A stretch of DNA of 62,686 nt, taken from positions 1 to 62,686 of the forward strand of contig JBBQDK010000001.1 in NCBI GenBank assembly GCA_038319625.1, given 5' to 3'. Shown here one piece after another: positions 8,863 through 18,297 of this stretch (the first letter of the stretch is position 1; each line of letters begins with the position of its first letter). Made by a program: the position numbers and the translations under genes. The notes under the pieces are model-generated. The model saw only the letters and a list, made by a program, of their open reading frames with translations. It did not search any database and was not told the DNA's origin. The stretch comes from JBBQDK01 sp038319625 (GTDB taxonomy: Bacteria; Pseudomonadota; Gammaproteobacteria; JBBQDK01).

Positions 8863-10226
8863 GCACGACCCACATTCTGATCGTCGATGACGAACCTGAC
8901 ATCCGCAATCTGCTCAAGGAAATCCTCGAGGACGAAAGTTACGAGGTAACGGCGGTGGACAGTGCCGAGAGCGCGCGCGCCGCGCGGCGGGTACGGCGTC
9001 CCGATCTGGTGCTGCTCGACATCTGGATGCCCGACGTCGACGGCATCACCCTGCTCAAGGAATGGGGTGCGAGTGGTGCGCTACCCTATCCGGTAATCAT
9101 GATGTCCGGTCATGGCACTGTAGAAACCGCTGTCGAGGCCACGCGTCTCGGTGCCTACGATTTTATCGAAAAACCACTCTCGATGGCCAAACTCCTGCTG
9201 ACCGTACAGCATGCCCTTGAAGCCGACAAACTCCACAAGGAAAACCTCGGCCTGCGCCGTCAGGTGCAGCCACTGGCGGAACCGATCGGCAAGAGTGTCA
9301 TGATGCAACGGCTGCGCGAACAGGTACGACGCATCGCCCAGCACGAGACCTGGGTACTTATCAGTGGTGAGCCGGCCAGCGGCAAACATACCTTCGCGCG
9401 CTACCTGCACTCCAACAGCGCACGCCGCGATGGACCTTTCGTGGAAGTTGGCGCGGCCTCGATCGCCACTGAGAATTCCGCAGTGGAACTATTCGGCAGC
9501 GAAGATGCGGCCGGTGTGCACTACGGCCTGCTGGAACAGGCCAATGGAGGAGTGCTGTATCTGAACGAGGTCGGCGAGATGGATATCACCACGCAGGCAC
9601 GATTGCTGAGCGCATTGCAGAATCGCCGCTTCCTGCGCGTTGGTGGCAGCCAACCGGTGCAGATCGACGTACGCGTGATCGCTTCGACCAGTCAGAATCT
9701 GGAACAGGCCGTTCACGACGGCAGCTTCCGCGAAGATCTTTACTACCATCTCAACGTGGTGCCACTGCGCATCCCGGCGCTTCGTGAACACTGCGAAGAC
9801 GTCCCCGAACTGCTGAGCTACTACGTCGGGGCCTTGGTCGAACAGGAAGGCCTGCCCTACCGGCGCTTCAGCACCGCCGCACAAAACCGTCTGCGCAACT
9901 ACCATTGGCCCGGCAGTATCCGCGAGCTCAGAAACCTGGTGCAACGCCTGCTGATACTGGGCAGCGGTGAAGAAATCGGCCTGGAAGAAGTTGAGGCCAT
10001 CCTGCAAGCCACACCGGCGCGTGCGCAGACCGGCGCCATGCAGATGTCCTTCGACCAGCCGCTGCGCGAAGCGCGCGAACAGTTCGAGCGTACCTATCTG
10101 GTGCATCAGCTGCAGGAATGCGGCGGCAGTATCGGCCGGCTTGCCAAACTATCGGGCATGGAACGCACGCATCTGTACCGCAAGCTGAAGGCGCTGGGTG
10201 TCGACGTGAAAAAGGTCAGCGATTAG
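8859..10226 (+). CDS. ntrX: NtrX-type response regulator
   Basis: A 455-residue regulator with a receiver domain (HILIVDDEPD, phospho-acceptor Asp in LLDIWMPDVDG), an AAA+ domain and a C-terminal Fis-type helix-turn-helix (SGMERTHLYRKLKALG). The AAA+ part is unusual for a sigma54 activator. The Walker A reads GEPASGKH, the GAFTGA loop that contacts sigma54 is absent (the region reads FGSEDAAGVHYGLLEQ), and the Walker B has Asn in LYLNEVGEM. As in other NtrX proteins, it may therefore act without sigma54. The start overlaps the ntrY stop by 4 bp. Confidence 0.93.
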   Translation: MSTTHILIVDDEPDIRNLLKEILEDESYEVTAVDSAESARAARRVRRPDLVLLDIWMPDVDGITLLKEWGASGALPYPVIMMSGHGTVETAVEATRLGAYDFIEKPLSMAKLLLTVQHALEADKLHKENLGLRRQVQPLAEPIGKSVMMQRLREQVRRIAQHETWVLISGEPASGKHTFARYLHSNSARRDGPFVEVGAASIATENSAVELFGSEDAAGVHYGLLEQANGGVLYLNEVGEMDITTQARLLSALQNRRFLRVGGSQPVQIDVRVIASTSQNLEQAVHDGSFREDLYYHLNVVPLRIPALREHCEDVPELLSYYVGALVEQEGLPYRRFSTAAQNRLRNYHWPGSIRELRNLVQRLLILGSGEEIGLEEVEAILQATPARAQTGAMQMSFDQPLREAREQFERTYLVHQLQECGGSIGRLAKLSGMERTHLYRKLKALGVDVKKVSD

Positions 10227-10229
10227 TTA

Positions 10230-10547
10230 ATGGATATCATAAAAAATCTCGAAGCCATGCTAAGTGCCGGTCAGGACAGCGCCATGCTGCGCTACACCCT
10301 CGGCAATGCCTACCTGAAGGCCGCCGATGCCCAACGTGCGGTCACGCATTTGCATGCGGCCGTCAAACTCGATCACAACTACTCCGCCGCCTGGAAGAGT
10401 TACGCCAAGGCCCTCGGCGACAGCGGCGATCCGACGGCGGCCATTCACGCCTACGAAACCGGCATCCAGGTCGCCGAAACCAAGGGCGATCTGCAGGCCG
10501 CGAAAGAGATGCGCGTGTTTTTGAAACGACTGCAGAAACCAAGCTGA
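10230..10547 (+). CDS. Small TPR-repeat protein
   Basis: A 105-residue soluble protein made of tetratricopeptide-like helix pairs (MLRYTLGNAYLKAADAQRAV, then AAWKSYAKALGDSGDPTAAI). It has no signal peptide or membrane segment. It begins a few bases after the ntrX stop and is probably the last gene of the def-to-ntrX operon. TPR proteins mediate protein contacts; the partner is unknown. Confidence 0.8.
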   Translation: MDIIKNLEAMLSAGQDSAMLRYTLGNAYLKAADAQRAVTHLHAAVKLDHNYSAAWKSYAKALGDSGDPTAAIHAYETGIQVAETKGDLQAAKEMRVFLKRLQKPS

Positions 10548-10698
10548 TCACTGCTGAGTTTCCAGATTTCCCCCAACAACTGCTTCGGTAATCCCTGAAA
10601 CTGTGCGTGGCAGATAGATCGGATGTCATTCCCGACTGCGCGCCCGATCTTGACAGCACGATACCTGCAAGTGAGGCCGCAAGGCCGTGCTCAACGGA

Positions 10699-11577
10699 TC
10701 AATAGAATCCCCGCTCGCCCTCTGGTCGGACACGAAACCGTTTATAGCTCCACTGATATTGTTCAGGGTGGGCACGCACGCCGTCTTCGATCAGACGATT
10801 CAATATCGCGCCAGCCTGCTCCGGCGTGGCATTGACGAAATCTGCGGGTGCTTCGTGCATGTGCACGTGATAACCGGCGCCATGCGGCAGTCGCTCGGCA
10901 TACGTGAGTATCAATGTGGCACCCGTTTTGCGCGCCAGACGTGCGATCAACACCATGGTGTAGGCGGGCATGCCGAAGAACGGCGCGAACACCCCGCTGC
11001 CGGGATCGGGATTCTGATCGGGCAGGATACCGACCGCCTCGCCCCGTCCCAGAGCCTGATAGAGGGCGCGCACACCACTGGCATCGGTTGGTACCAGGTG
11101 CGCGCCAAGCCGGGCACGTGCTTCGCGCGACAGGTTTTCCAGCGCAAGGAGACGCGGCGGGCGATACAGCGTAGTCATCGGGTAGCGTGACGACACATAC
11201 AGGCCGGCCATCTCCCAGCAACCCAGATGCGGCGAAGCGAAAATTACACCACGACCGCGACGCTGCGCGGCATCGGCACTTTCCAGGCCGTCGACGGCGC
11301 GCAGCTTGCCGAGCAAGCGAGGTGCCGGCCAGCACCACATCGCACCCATCTCCAGGATAGTCTTGCCGGTCTCCATCAGGCTGCGTCGCACCAGGCGAGC
11401 CCGTGCGCGAACATCGAGCTCGGGATAGCAGAGAGTAAGATTAAGTGCGGTGATACGTTGCAAGGAATTGGGCAACAAGTCGAGCGCGAATCCCAGCACC
11501 ACACCCATTGCGTGCGCCACGGGCAACGGCAGTGCCGCGAACAGGCGCAGCAGCAGTTTGATCAGCCACGCGCGCAT
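10699..11577 (-). CDS. Lysophospholipid/lipid A acyltransferase family protein
   Basis: An LpxL/HtrB-family inner-membrane acyltransferase of 292 residues. An N-terminal hydrophobic anchor is followed by the catalytic H-x4-E motif in ASPHLGCWEMAG and the conserved PDQNPDPG and FFGMPAYT segments. The family moves secondary acyl chains onto lipid A or related lipids at the cytoplasmic face. I favour the ATG at 11577 (MRAWLIKLLLRL); the frame also extends to a GTG at 11628 touching the ttcA stop. It reads in the same direction as ttcA, so the two may be co-transcribed. The exact acyl acceptor cannot be told from sequence. Confidence 0.9.
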   Translation of the reverse strand: MRAWLIKLLLRLFAALPLPVAHAMGVVLGFALDLLPNSLQRITALNLTLCYPELDVRARARLVRRSLMETGKTILEMGAMWCWPAPRLLGKLRAVDGLESADAAQRRGRGVIFASPHLGCWEMAGLYVSSRYPMTTLYRPPRLLALENLSREARARLGAHLVPTDASGVRALYQALGRGEAVGILPDQNPDPGSGVFAPFFGMPAYTMVLIARLARKTGATLILTYAERLPHGAGYHVHMHEAPADFVNATPEQAGAILNRLIEDGVRAHPEQYQWSYKRFRVRPEGERGFY

Positions 11578-11628
11578 TACGAGTAATTGCGCCGTGGCAT
11601 CTGCGCACCGTGCTTCACCCGTGCTCAC

Positions 11629-12396
11629 TCATTCCGGCAGCTGCACCGGCCCGGACCCGAGCAGCGGACGCATGGTCGACAGCAGGCTCTTGAACAGATA
11701 CTTATTGTCCTGCTCCTGCGCGGCCAGCAATTGTTTCATATGCCAGCGCTGCGTCGGCTTGCGGAAACAGGCCGGGCAATTGTCGCGGATCACCGGCAGG
11801 CCGGCGCTCTGGGCAAAATCGGCGGTCTGGCGCTCGCGCGCGTACACCAGCGGACGGATCACGCGCACATCACCGGCGTCATTGAGATAATTGGCGCGCA
11901 TGGTGCGCAGTGTGCCGCCGTGAAAGGCCGACATCAGGAAGGTTTCGGCCAAGTCGTCAAGGTGCTGGGCCAGCGCCAGCACGTTATAGCCCTCACGGCG
12001 TGCCGTGGCGTACAACACGCCGCGCTTCATGCGCGAACAGAACGCGCAATAGGACTGATTGCCCATGTGCTGTTGGGCGCGCTCCATGATTGGCTCGCCG
12101 ATCAGAAAATACGGCACCCCAAGCTCAGCCAGGTAGGGTCGCAACGGTTCAAGATCGAAACCTTCCACCTGTGGATCGACACTGGCAACGCCGACCTCAA
12201 AGCGTATCGGAGCATGGCGCTGCAGGTGCAACAGAATGTGCAGCAAGGACAGCGAATCCTTGCCGCCGGACAGCCCCAGCAGTACGCGATCGCCGGTCCT
12301 GATCATGCTGTAGTCGGCGATCGCACGGCCCACCAGCCGCAGCAACGACTTCGGCGGTCTTGTCTGGGGGGCCTGCGTTTTGAAGACGGCGTTCAT
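11629..12396 (-). CDS. ttcA: tRNA 2-thiocytidine(32) synthetase TtcA
   Basis: TtcA thiolates cytidine 32 of some tRNAs with ATP and a 4Fe-4S cluster. The PP-loop LGLSGGKDSLSLL and two cysteine pairs, CAFCSRMKRG and CPACFRKP, are all present. I chose the ATG at 12396 (MNAVFKTQAPQTRPPKSLL), which gives 255 residues, somewhat shorter than E. coli TtcA but with all motifs; the open frame continues upstream without conserved sequence. A degraded copy of the first ~28 codons and upstream region lies at 18092-18258. Confidence 0.95.
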   Translation of the reverse strand: MNAVFKTQAPQTRPPKSLLRLVGRAIADYSMIRTGDRVLLGLSGGKDSLSLLHILLHLQRHAPIRFEVGVASVDPQVEGFDLEPLRPYLAELGVPYFLIGEPIMERAQQHMGNQSYCAFCSRMKRGVLYATARREGYNVLALAQHLDDLAETFLMSAFHGGTLRTMRANYLNDAGDVRVIRPLVYARERQTADFAQSAGLPVIRDNCPACFRKPTQRWHMKQLLAAQEQDNKYLFKSLLSTMRPLLGSGPVQLPE

Positions 12397-13040
12397 GGTG
12401 TCACGGTACCGGACAGCGCCACGGACTGGCAAGCCCCGAGCGAAGGGAATGTCCATAATGGCCACTGAAACGTAGAGCCGGCGGATGACAGCGGCAAGCG
12501 TCAGGCACAACAGGCACAGGCGCGGAAGGTCAAGCCGATCGCCTGTTGAATGAACAGCGCAATGAACGTTGCGTGATTCACGCTTGGCAGCGTGCCGGCA
12601 CAGAGCGATTCCGTCGACGATCCCAATGCCACCTATCATGTGCCTGATGACCTGACCTGGTAAGGTGATTTGCCGCGATTGGTTCAGGTTTCGGTCCAAA
12701 CCAACCTGGGCCATGCTTTTGATTTATCGGCCTGGACAGGCAATACCCGCAGCGAATTGCATTCTTCATTGATGCGGAGCAAGCTAGAGTTGCGAAGTCG
12801 CCTGAAGTGACTGAATAAAATACCAATAACATCCACTTGTCTAAGGCTTGGCGGCGCGCATCGGGTCAAGCCGTGCGAAACGTGCATGTGCAATTGTGTA
12901 AGGCCTCCAAATAGCCTACGCATGATTTTTATCGATTGATTGTGCGTTTTTTAAGTTGAGTCCGCTGTGTAGAACAGTAATGGTTGGCTTAACAGAAAAA
13001 TAAAAGAAACTTTACCGATAATCTAAAAATATACAGTTAC
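12397..13040. other. Intergenic region between ttcA and the sedolisin gene
   Basis: No gene is supported here. The first ~85 bases upstream of ttcA are also found, diverged, at 18176-18258, so they are an old conserved 5' region. The last ~130 bases are AT-rich and probably hold the sedolisin promoter; I could not pick clear -35/-10 boxes. Confidence 0.5.
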
Positions 13041-15191
13041 ATGCCGACATATCTGAATATGATAAATCTTTTTCGTGAATTGCCCACCGTGCGACTCGGT
13101 CTTCGTCTGACTATTGCATGGATCGCGCTGTGCTTGTCGTTGCCCACTCAAGCCCAATCGTCCTGGGCAGCGACCGACACGCGCGCGCATGCCACAGGCA
13201 GGGCGGCTTTCCGGGGATTTCTTGCGCCAAACGAGTCGCTGGATATTGTGGTAGCTCTCAAGCTGCGGAATCGTGACAAACTGGATGCAATCGTCAAGAC
13301 ACTCATCAAGCCCGGCGATCCATCTTCCAAACATTGGTTGAGCAGTCAACGGATACAAAGCGACTACGCGCCCACTACCGAAAGTGCGCAAACCGTGGCC
13401 GATTATCTGTCCCAGGCAGGCTTTACCAATGTCCAGATCGAACCGAACCGTCTGTTGATAACGGCCACGGGAACAGCTGCCGTGGTACGCAAGGCCTTTA
13501 ATACCGAGATGGCGCACTTCGTTCGCGATGGCCATGAGGGCATTGCAAACGTCAAGGATGTCCAAGTGCCTTCAGCACTGAGAGATTCGGTGCTTTCCGT
13601 GCTCGGATTGCAAACGGTGGATCGCATGCACACGATGATTCAGCCGGCCGTCAGCGTGCAGCTGACGGGCAGTGTGCATGGGATCAATCCGGTCAACTTT
13701 CCGAAAGCCTATAATGCCGCCGGTCTGCCGCCCGCGTCGACAATCACCGTTGGCATCATCACGGTAGGCGTCATGACTCAGTCCATAACGGATCTGCATA
13801 CCTTCGAGGCAAATAACGGCCTGCCGACGATCAATCCCACTGTGGTTACCACCTGGAGCGGCGGGCCAGCGTCGGATACCAGCGGAACGGCAGAATGGGA
13901 TCTCGACAGCCAGACCATCCAGGCCATGGCGGGTGGACAAGTGGCGCAGATGCTTTTTTATACCTCAAAAACATTCTCCGATTCCTATATCACGAAGGCA
14001 CTCAATAGGGCGGTTACAGACAATGTTGCGTCTGTGATCAACGTTTCGCTCGGCATATGCGAATCTTACGCGCAAGCCGATGGGTCGATGGCGGCCGACG
14101 ACCAGATATTCCAGGTGGCGATTGCACAGGGGCAAACCTTTTCGGTCAGCACCGGCGACTCAGGATCGAAGGAGTGCGGCAATCCACTAGGCTCCGTGGC
14201 AGGCGCTTCCTACCCGGCAAGCTCACCTTATGTGATCGCGGTGGGCGGCACCACGCTGTATACCGACACCAGTGGTAATTACGGTGGCGAAACCGTCTGG
14301 AGCGGTACCGGCGGCAGCCCGAGCCTGATCGAACCACAGCCCAGCTGGCAGAACGGCATCGTGCAGGGCGCGAAGCGCGGCGTTCCGGACATCGCGTTCG
14401 ATGCCAACCCCAGTTCCGGGGCGATCATCGTCGTCAATGGTCAGAATGCACAATATGGCGGCACCAGCCTGGCTTCACCACTGTTTGTCGCCAGCTGGGC
14501 ACGGATCCAGACTGCGAATAATGCCAGGCTCGGGTTTCCGGCCACCTGGATTTACAATCACGGCGCGCAAATGACGTCGGCCTTCCATGACGTGATCTCC
14601 GGCTCGAACGGGGATTACAGCGCTGCGACCGGTTGGGATTACACGACGGGTTACGGCAGCTTCGACGTCGCCGCCACTGCCTTGCTTACGCGCAGTACGG
14701 TGACCGTTAGCGCCTCACCCGCCACGATCATCACCGGCCAGTCAGTCACACTTACCGCAACAGTGACGGGTAATTCGCCTACCGGGACCGTGCAGTTTCT
14801 CGTCAATGGTGTTTCTTTCGGCTCCCCGGTACAACTGGTGAACGGTGTAGCAACGCTGACAACAAACCAGTTGACAGCGGTGGGCAACACTTCGATCAGC
14901 GCTATTTACTCGGGCGATCTCAATAATGCCGGAGGCGGTACCGTGACTACTTTTACCGAGACTGTGACACCGCCACATGACGGAGATATCAATGGCGATG
15001 GTGTGGTCAATGTGGTGGATGTCATGCTTACCGAACAAATTGCAATGGGCCAACTTGCGCCGACCACCAATCAGTTCGCGCACGGCGATGTCGCGCCGCT
15101 GGTGAACGGCGTGCCGGCACCGGATGGCAAGATCGATGCGGCAGACGTCCTTGTCATCGAGCGCAAAGCATTAGGGGCTGTGAATTTCTGA
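13041..15191 (+). CDS. Secreted S53 sedolisin-type peptidase with Ig-like and dockerin-like domains
   Basis: A 716-residue secreted serine-carboxyl peptidase. A signal peptide (to about residue 39) is followed by a pro-kumamolisin activation domain (~50-190). The S53 catalytic domain (~210-550) has Glu285 and Asp289 in AEWDLD, oxyanion Asp373 in STGDSGSK and nucleophile Ser476 in GGTSLASP. The calcium-site region is near FHDVISGSNGDY. A bacterial Ig-like domain (~553-635) follows, then a C-terminal dockerin-like region with two calcium loops (DINGDGVVNVVD and the later DGKIDAAD). The enzyme should work outside the cell, usually at low pH. The dockerin-like tail may bind a cohesin-like partner, none of which is visible here. 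Confidence 0.93.
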   Translation: MPTYLNMINLFRELPTVRLGLRLTIAWIALCLSLPTQAQSSWAATDTRAHATGRAAFRGFLAPNESLDIVVALKLRNRDKLDAIVKTLIKPGDPSSKHWLSSQRIQSDYAPTTESAQTVADYLSQAGFTNVQIEPNRLLITATGTAAVVRKAFNTEMAHFVRDGHEGIANVKDVQVPSALRDSVLSVLGLQTVDRMHTMIQPAVSVQLTGSVHGINPVNFPKAYNAAGLPPASTITVGIITVGVMTQSITDLHTFEANNGLPTINPTVVTTWSGGPASDTSGTAEWDLDSQTIQAMAGGQVAQMLFYTSKTFSDSYITKALNRAVTDNVASVINVSLGICESYAQADGSMAADDQIFQVAIAQGQTFSVSTGDSGSKECGNPLGSVAGASYPASSPYVIAVGGTTLYTDTSGNYGGETVWSGTGGSPSLIEPQPSWQNGIVQGAKRGVPDIAFDANPSSGAIIVVNGQNAQYGGTSLASPLFVASWARIQTANNARLGFPATWIYNHGAQMTSAFHDVISGSNGDYSAATGWDYTTGYGSFDVAATALLTRSTVTVSASPATIITGQSVTLTATVTGNSPTGTVQFLVNGVSFGSPVQLVNGVATLTTNQLTAVGNTSISAIYSGDLNNAGGGTVTTFTETVTPPHDGDINGDGVVNVVDVMLTEQIAMGQLAPTTNQFAHGDVAPLVNGVPAPDGKIDAADVLVIERKALGAVNF

Positions 15192-15434
15192 CAATTGACA
15201 TGGGCGTGGTCAGGATTCTCTGCCTGGGTTGCGCGTACACACTGTTGAACTTCGGAAATTCAGGTACTGACTGCTAGACCAAGTTTGAGTTATTGCGGAC
15301 AGCCATGGACACTTTATATCTCAACGTTCGCGCACTGTGGAATTCGAATCACGTTCATCTCACTTAAGGCATCGATGATCCTTCCCGCTACCGAAAAGCA
15401 GTTGGTACATTCCAATGGCAGGACAGCCTATCCC

Positions 15435-15690
15435 AATCCTCGTTAGCAATGTACGGCGGCGCACGGCCTTTCTATAACAGCTCTGTTGGCGCCAAGCTGA
15501 TTTGGCTCAGGTGAACGAGTATATTCTTGATCACCACCGGGCCTTCACTGTATGCGATGAACTTAACGGTGCCAGCGCAGGCGCTGTACGTCACAACATC
15601 AATTCTGAACACCCGCTTGAGGTGCTGCGCCCGGGTCATGGCTGCGTGATGTTCGGCAGATGTCAGTCCTTAATCGTGCACTTTGGTTTT
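15435..15690 (-). pseudogene. IS91-family transposase remnant (C-terminal end)
   Basis: Translating the minus strand from about 15660 down gives TSAEHHAAMTRAQHLKRVF, then RIDVVTYSACAGTVKFIA and VVIKNILVHL. This is the pattern of the IS91-type transposase C-terminus, normally AQRLKRVF-IDI-C-x-x-C-G-G. The zinc-ligand region is mutated (YSACAG) and stop codons interrupt the frame, followed by a leftover RAPP motif. Only the 3' end of the transposase gene is visible; no element ends were found. Assignment is by recalled family pattern. Confidence 0.7.
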
Positions 15691-16484
15691 TTTGCACATA
15701 TCGCATTTGGCCGACGTCGCCAGCGCACGACACGTGCTGTTCGGGACGAATACTCCGTGAAATATTCATCGGCAATGAACCTGGACAATCGCAGATTGCC
15801 CGAAGGGTGAGCAACTGGGATGTTCCGCCTCAAAGCGTGCCTGATCGACTCTTGAAAATGATGGCATGCTTTGGGTTTCGTGAATGGAGTCTGCATAGAC
15901 GCAGAAAACGTGCCCGCCAGCAATCCGGGATGCCGGAAAATTCCGGTCAGGAATATTTTATGATGAGGAAACTGCCTCCTGAATTTCAGTTTACAAATGT
16001 TCACAATTGAATCAGAGGGAGCCAAGTCGGACTGTCAATCGACATGCGCAATAGAACAGGAATAACATCCGACGACGGTAAAACGGTCAATTGGCAGCGC
16101 ACCAATTGCCACTGCGTCATGGCATGACCAACTGAAAATGATGCCTGTAATGAATAATGAATGTTCGATGGACACAATTAACTTTGCACAGCCTGATTTT
16201 CTGTCAGTCATAAAGGATACCTGTAATATAGGCGCAGAGGTGCATCAGACATCACAATACGCATTGCTTGAATAGTACTTGTTACACGCATTGGTATGCA
16301 GTGTATCAGTCAGAATTGTTTCTGACAGATACAAGAACAATGGCCAGGTCGGACCTGTTATAAGACATTACATATCGTGGTTATGTGTAAGTGTTGAGCT
16401 GCGTAGACGACAACATAAGTAAAAGTTATGGGCATTAAATTCATTCGATTTCTATCCCTGTTGTTGTTTCGAAGTGATGCTCAA

Positions 16485-16513
16485 TGGCGTTGGTTTCCGA
16501 AATATGCTATAAT
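16485..16513 (+). promoter_or_regulatory. Probable sigma70 promoter for the DUF4398/OmpA operon
   Basis: An extended -10 element, TGCTATAAT, lies at 16505-16513, with a weak -35 (TGGCGT at 16485-16490, 17-bp spacing). It would leave a leader of about 140 nt before the ATG at 16657. Confidence 0.55.
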
Positions 16514-16656
16514 AGCTTCTACTTGCTTGATGAAGAACGCCTGCCATCGTGCATCAATTCAGAGCGCCGTCGTATTCAGCGCTCGCGCCAAGTCAGCCCG
16601 TCTCGGGGCAATCACTTCACTCACTTTAACGACTTTACCCACTTCGGAGGGATGTT

Positions 16657-17043
16657 ATGCGCCAGCAAGGAAATTGGTTGTTCTTACGTATGTTTGCGAT
16701 TCCCGCTGTTACCGCCGCGCTGCTAACCGGCTGCGCCACCACGCACCTGCCTCCGACTGCGCAGATTGCCTCTGCCGAGCTGGCCGTTCGCCAGGCTGAA
16801 GATGGGCATGCGCGCGACTACGCGCCATTGGAATTGCGGTTTGCCAACGATAAGCTGCAAAGCGCAAAGACCGCCGTTCAGAGTGGTGACGATGATCGCT
16901 ACCCTGAAGCCGGCCGTCTCGCCGATGAGGCACTGGCAGATGCGCGTTTGGCCGATGCAAAATCGCGCACCGCAATTGCCGAGAAGTTAGAGACCGACAT
17001 GCAGAAATCTCTCGAGGCACTACGTCGGGAAGCCACGCGTTAA
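16657..17043 (+). CDS. DUF4398 domain lipoprotein
   Basis: A 128-residue lipoprotein. A hydrophobic signal ends in a lipobox, LLTGC, with lipidated Cys about residue 24. The rest is a charged alpha-helical DUF4398-type domain rich in Ala, Asp and Glu. An SD-like GGAGGG precedes the ATG. It shares domain type with the N-terminal half of the next gene, 41 bp downstream, and is surely its operon partner. The pair probably sits at the inner face of the outer membrane; the specific role is unknown. Confidence 0.87.
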   Translation: MRQQGNWLFLRMFAIPAVTAALLTGCATTHLPPTAQIASAELAVRQAEDGHARDYAPLELRFANDKLQSAKTAVQSGDDDRYPEAGRLADEALADARLADAKSRTAIAEKLETDMQKSLEALRREATR

Positions 17044-17084
17044 CTTGACGTGCCATGCCACCCTTTGCGTAAAGGAGTTGATAA

Positions 17085-17885
17085 ATGAAACCCACCAATA
17101 TCGCCATACTGTCTGTTGCCAGCCTTGCATTTGCCCTTTTGCAAGGCTGTGCATCTATTCCGAAGTCGCAGGCCATGGATAACGCCCGTACTACCTATAC
17201 TCAGGCCGAAGGTAACGCCGATGTGCAGAAATATGCCACGGTAGACCTCTATGACGCCAAACTGGCATTACAGAAGGCCGAGCGCGCCAAAAACCTGCAT
17301 GACCAGGAGCATCTTGCGTATCTAGCCAAGCGCCAAGCCGAAATCACGCTGCTCGTCGCCAAGCGTAAAAACCTGGAGGCCAGCTTGGGAAGTATGTCCG
17401 CACAGCGCGATCAGATGCGCATCGAACTACGCGGCAAGGAAGCGCATTCGGCGCGCCTCGATGCTCAGGCGGCCAACAGCCGTGTACAGCAATTGGAAGC
17501 AGAGCTGGCGAATGCCAAGAAAACCGACCGCGGTCTGGTGCTGACGCTCGGCGATGTGGTGTTTGAAACCGGCAAAGCCAATCTTGCCCCGGGCGCCGCG
17601 CGCACAATCGATAAACTGGTCGCCTTCCTCAACGCCAACCCAAGTCGACGCGTTGCTGTCGAAGGGCATACGGACAGTCGCGGCAGCGATGACAACAACA
17701 TGGATTTATCACGTCGCCGTGCCGAAGCCGTAGCCAATTCGATTATCAGCGGCGGTATCGCGCGTGACCGCCTGACGATACGCGGCTTTGGCGAGACCAC
17801 CCCGGTCGCCAACAACAATACCGCTGTAGGTCGACAGCTTAATCGCCGTGTCGAGATTATCGTGCTGGCCGCCGGCAAAGTGTGA
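17085..17885 (+). CDS. OmpA-family lipoprotein with N-terminal DUF4398 domain
   Basis: A 266-residue lipoprotein with lipobox LLQGC (Cys about residue 22). A DUF4398-type domain is followed by a coiled-coil stretch (about 75-145) and a C-terminal OmpA-like peptidoglycan-binding domain (about 155-262). That domain carries the typical EGHTDSRGSDDNN, LSRRRAEAV and GFGETTPVA segments. It should tether the outer membrane to the cell wall. A strong SD (AAAGGAGTTG) precedes the start. A Rho-independent terminator follows within 25 bp of the stop, closing the two-gene operon. Confidence 0.93.
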   Translation: MKPTNIAILSVASLAFALLQGCASIPKSQAMDNARTTYTQAEGNADVQKYATVDLYDAKLALQKAERAKNLHDQEHLAYLAKRQAEITLLVAKRKNLEASLGSMSAQRDQMRIELRGKEAHSARLDAQAANSRVQQLEAELANAKKTDRGLVLTLGDVVFETGKANLAPGAARTIDKLVAFLNANPSRRVAVEGHTDSRGSDDNNMDLSRRRAEAVANSIISGGIARDRLTIRGFGETTPVANNNTAVGRQLNRRVEIIVLAAGKV

Positions 17886-17907
17886 TACCGCAGCCGCAAC
17901 AATGACA

Positions 17908-17934
17908 AGGCCCGCCATCTGGCGGGCTTTTTTT
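17908..17934 (+). terminator. Rho-independent terminator of the DUF4398/OmpA operon
   Basis: A perfect 7-bp stem, GCCCGCC (17910-17916) against GGCGGGC (17921-17927), with an ATCT loop is followed by seven T residues. Confidence 0.92.
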
Positions 17935-18091
17935 GTAATAGCGGGGACGCGACACGTAATTACCGGTGTTGCCGCTGAAGAAACAATCCGAAACAGGATT
18001 TTACTCATACGTCAGAAATTGAAGCTCCTGAACCTAATTCGTGCCACCTGACAGGCCTGGTAGGACACGGGTCATCTGCCATTTTCATGTC

Positions 18092-18178
18092 TTAGTCGGT
18101 GAACGCCTGGACCACCAGCCGGAGCAAGAATTTGAGTAGCTTGATCTGCTGGCCCTGTGTTTTCAGAACAGCACTCAA
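18092..18178 (-). pseudogene. Remnant of a second ttcA 5' end
   Basis: The minus strand encodes LSAVLKTQGQQIKLLKFLL and then RLVVQAFTD before a TAA stop. This aligns without gaps to the TtcA N-terminus MNAVFKTQAPQTRPPKSLL / RLVGRAIADY. At the DNA level 18095-18178 aligns without gaps to 12313-12396, and similarity continues upstream to about 18258 (matching about 12397-12478). The stop falls where TtcA has Tyr, and the rest of the gene is missing. It is a fossil of a duplicated or exchanged ttcA. Confidence 0.75.
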
Positions 18179-18297
18179 TTTTGTCGCAGGAGTTGACTGC
18201 ATCACGGATCGGCAAACACCCGGACGACCGAAATGTCTATAATGATGACAACAACGTAGCACCGACGCCCGGTGCATATCAATCACAGGTGGTCGTT

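Larger units (their letters stand above)
15192..16656. other. Long non-coding stretch with transposase debris
   Basis: About 1.46 kb without an intact gene. It contains a degraded IS91-type transposase end (about 15435-15690, minus strand) and, at its right end, the promoter and ~140-nt leader of the DUF4398/OmpA operon. The middle part, about 15.7-16.4 kb, shows only short frames without codon structure I trust. Confidence 0.6.

Noticed and set aside
15335..15360. TTCGAATC resembling a tRNA T-loop
   Set aside because: No cloverleaf, acceptor pairing or anticodon arm can be formed around it.
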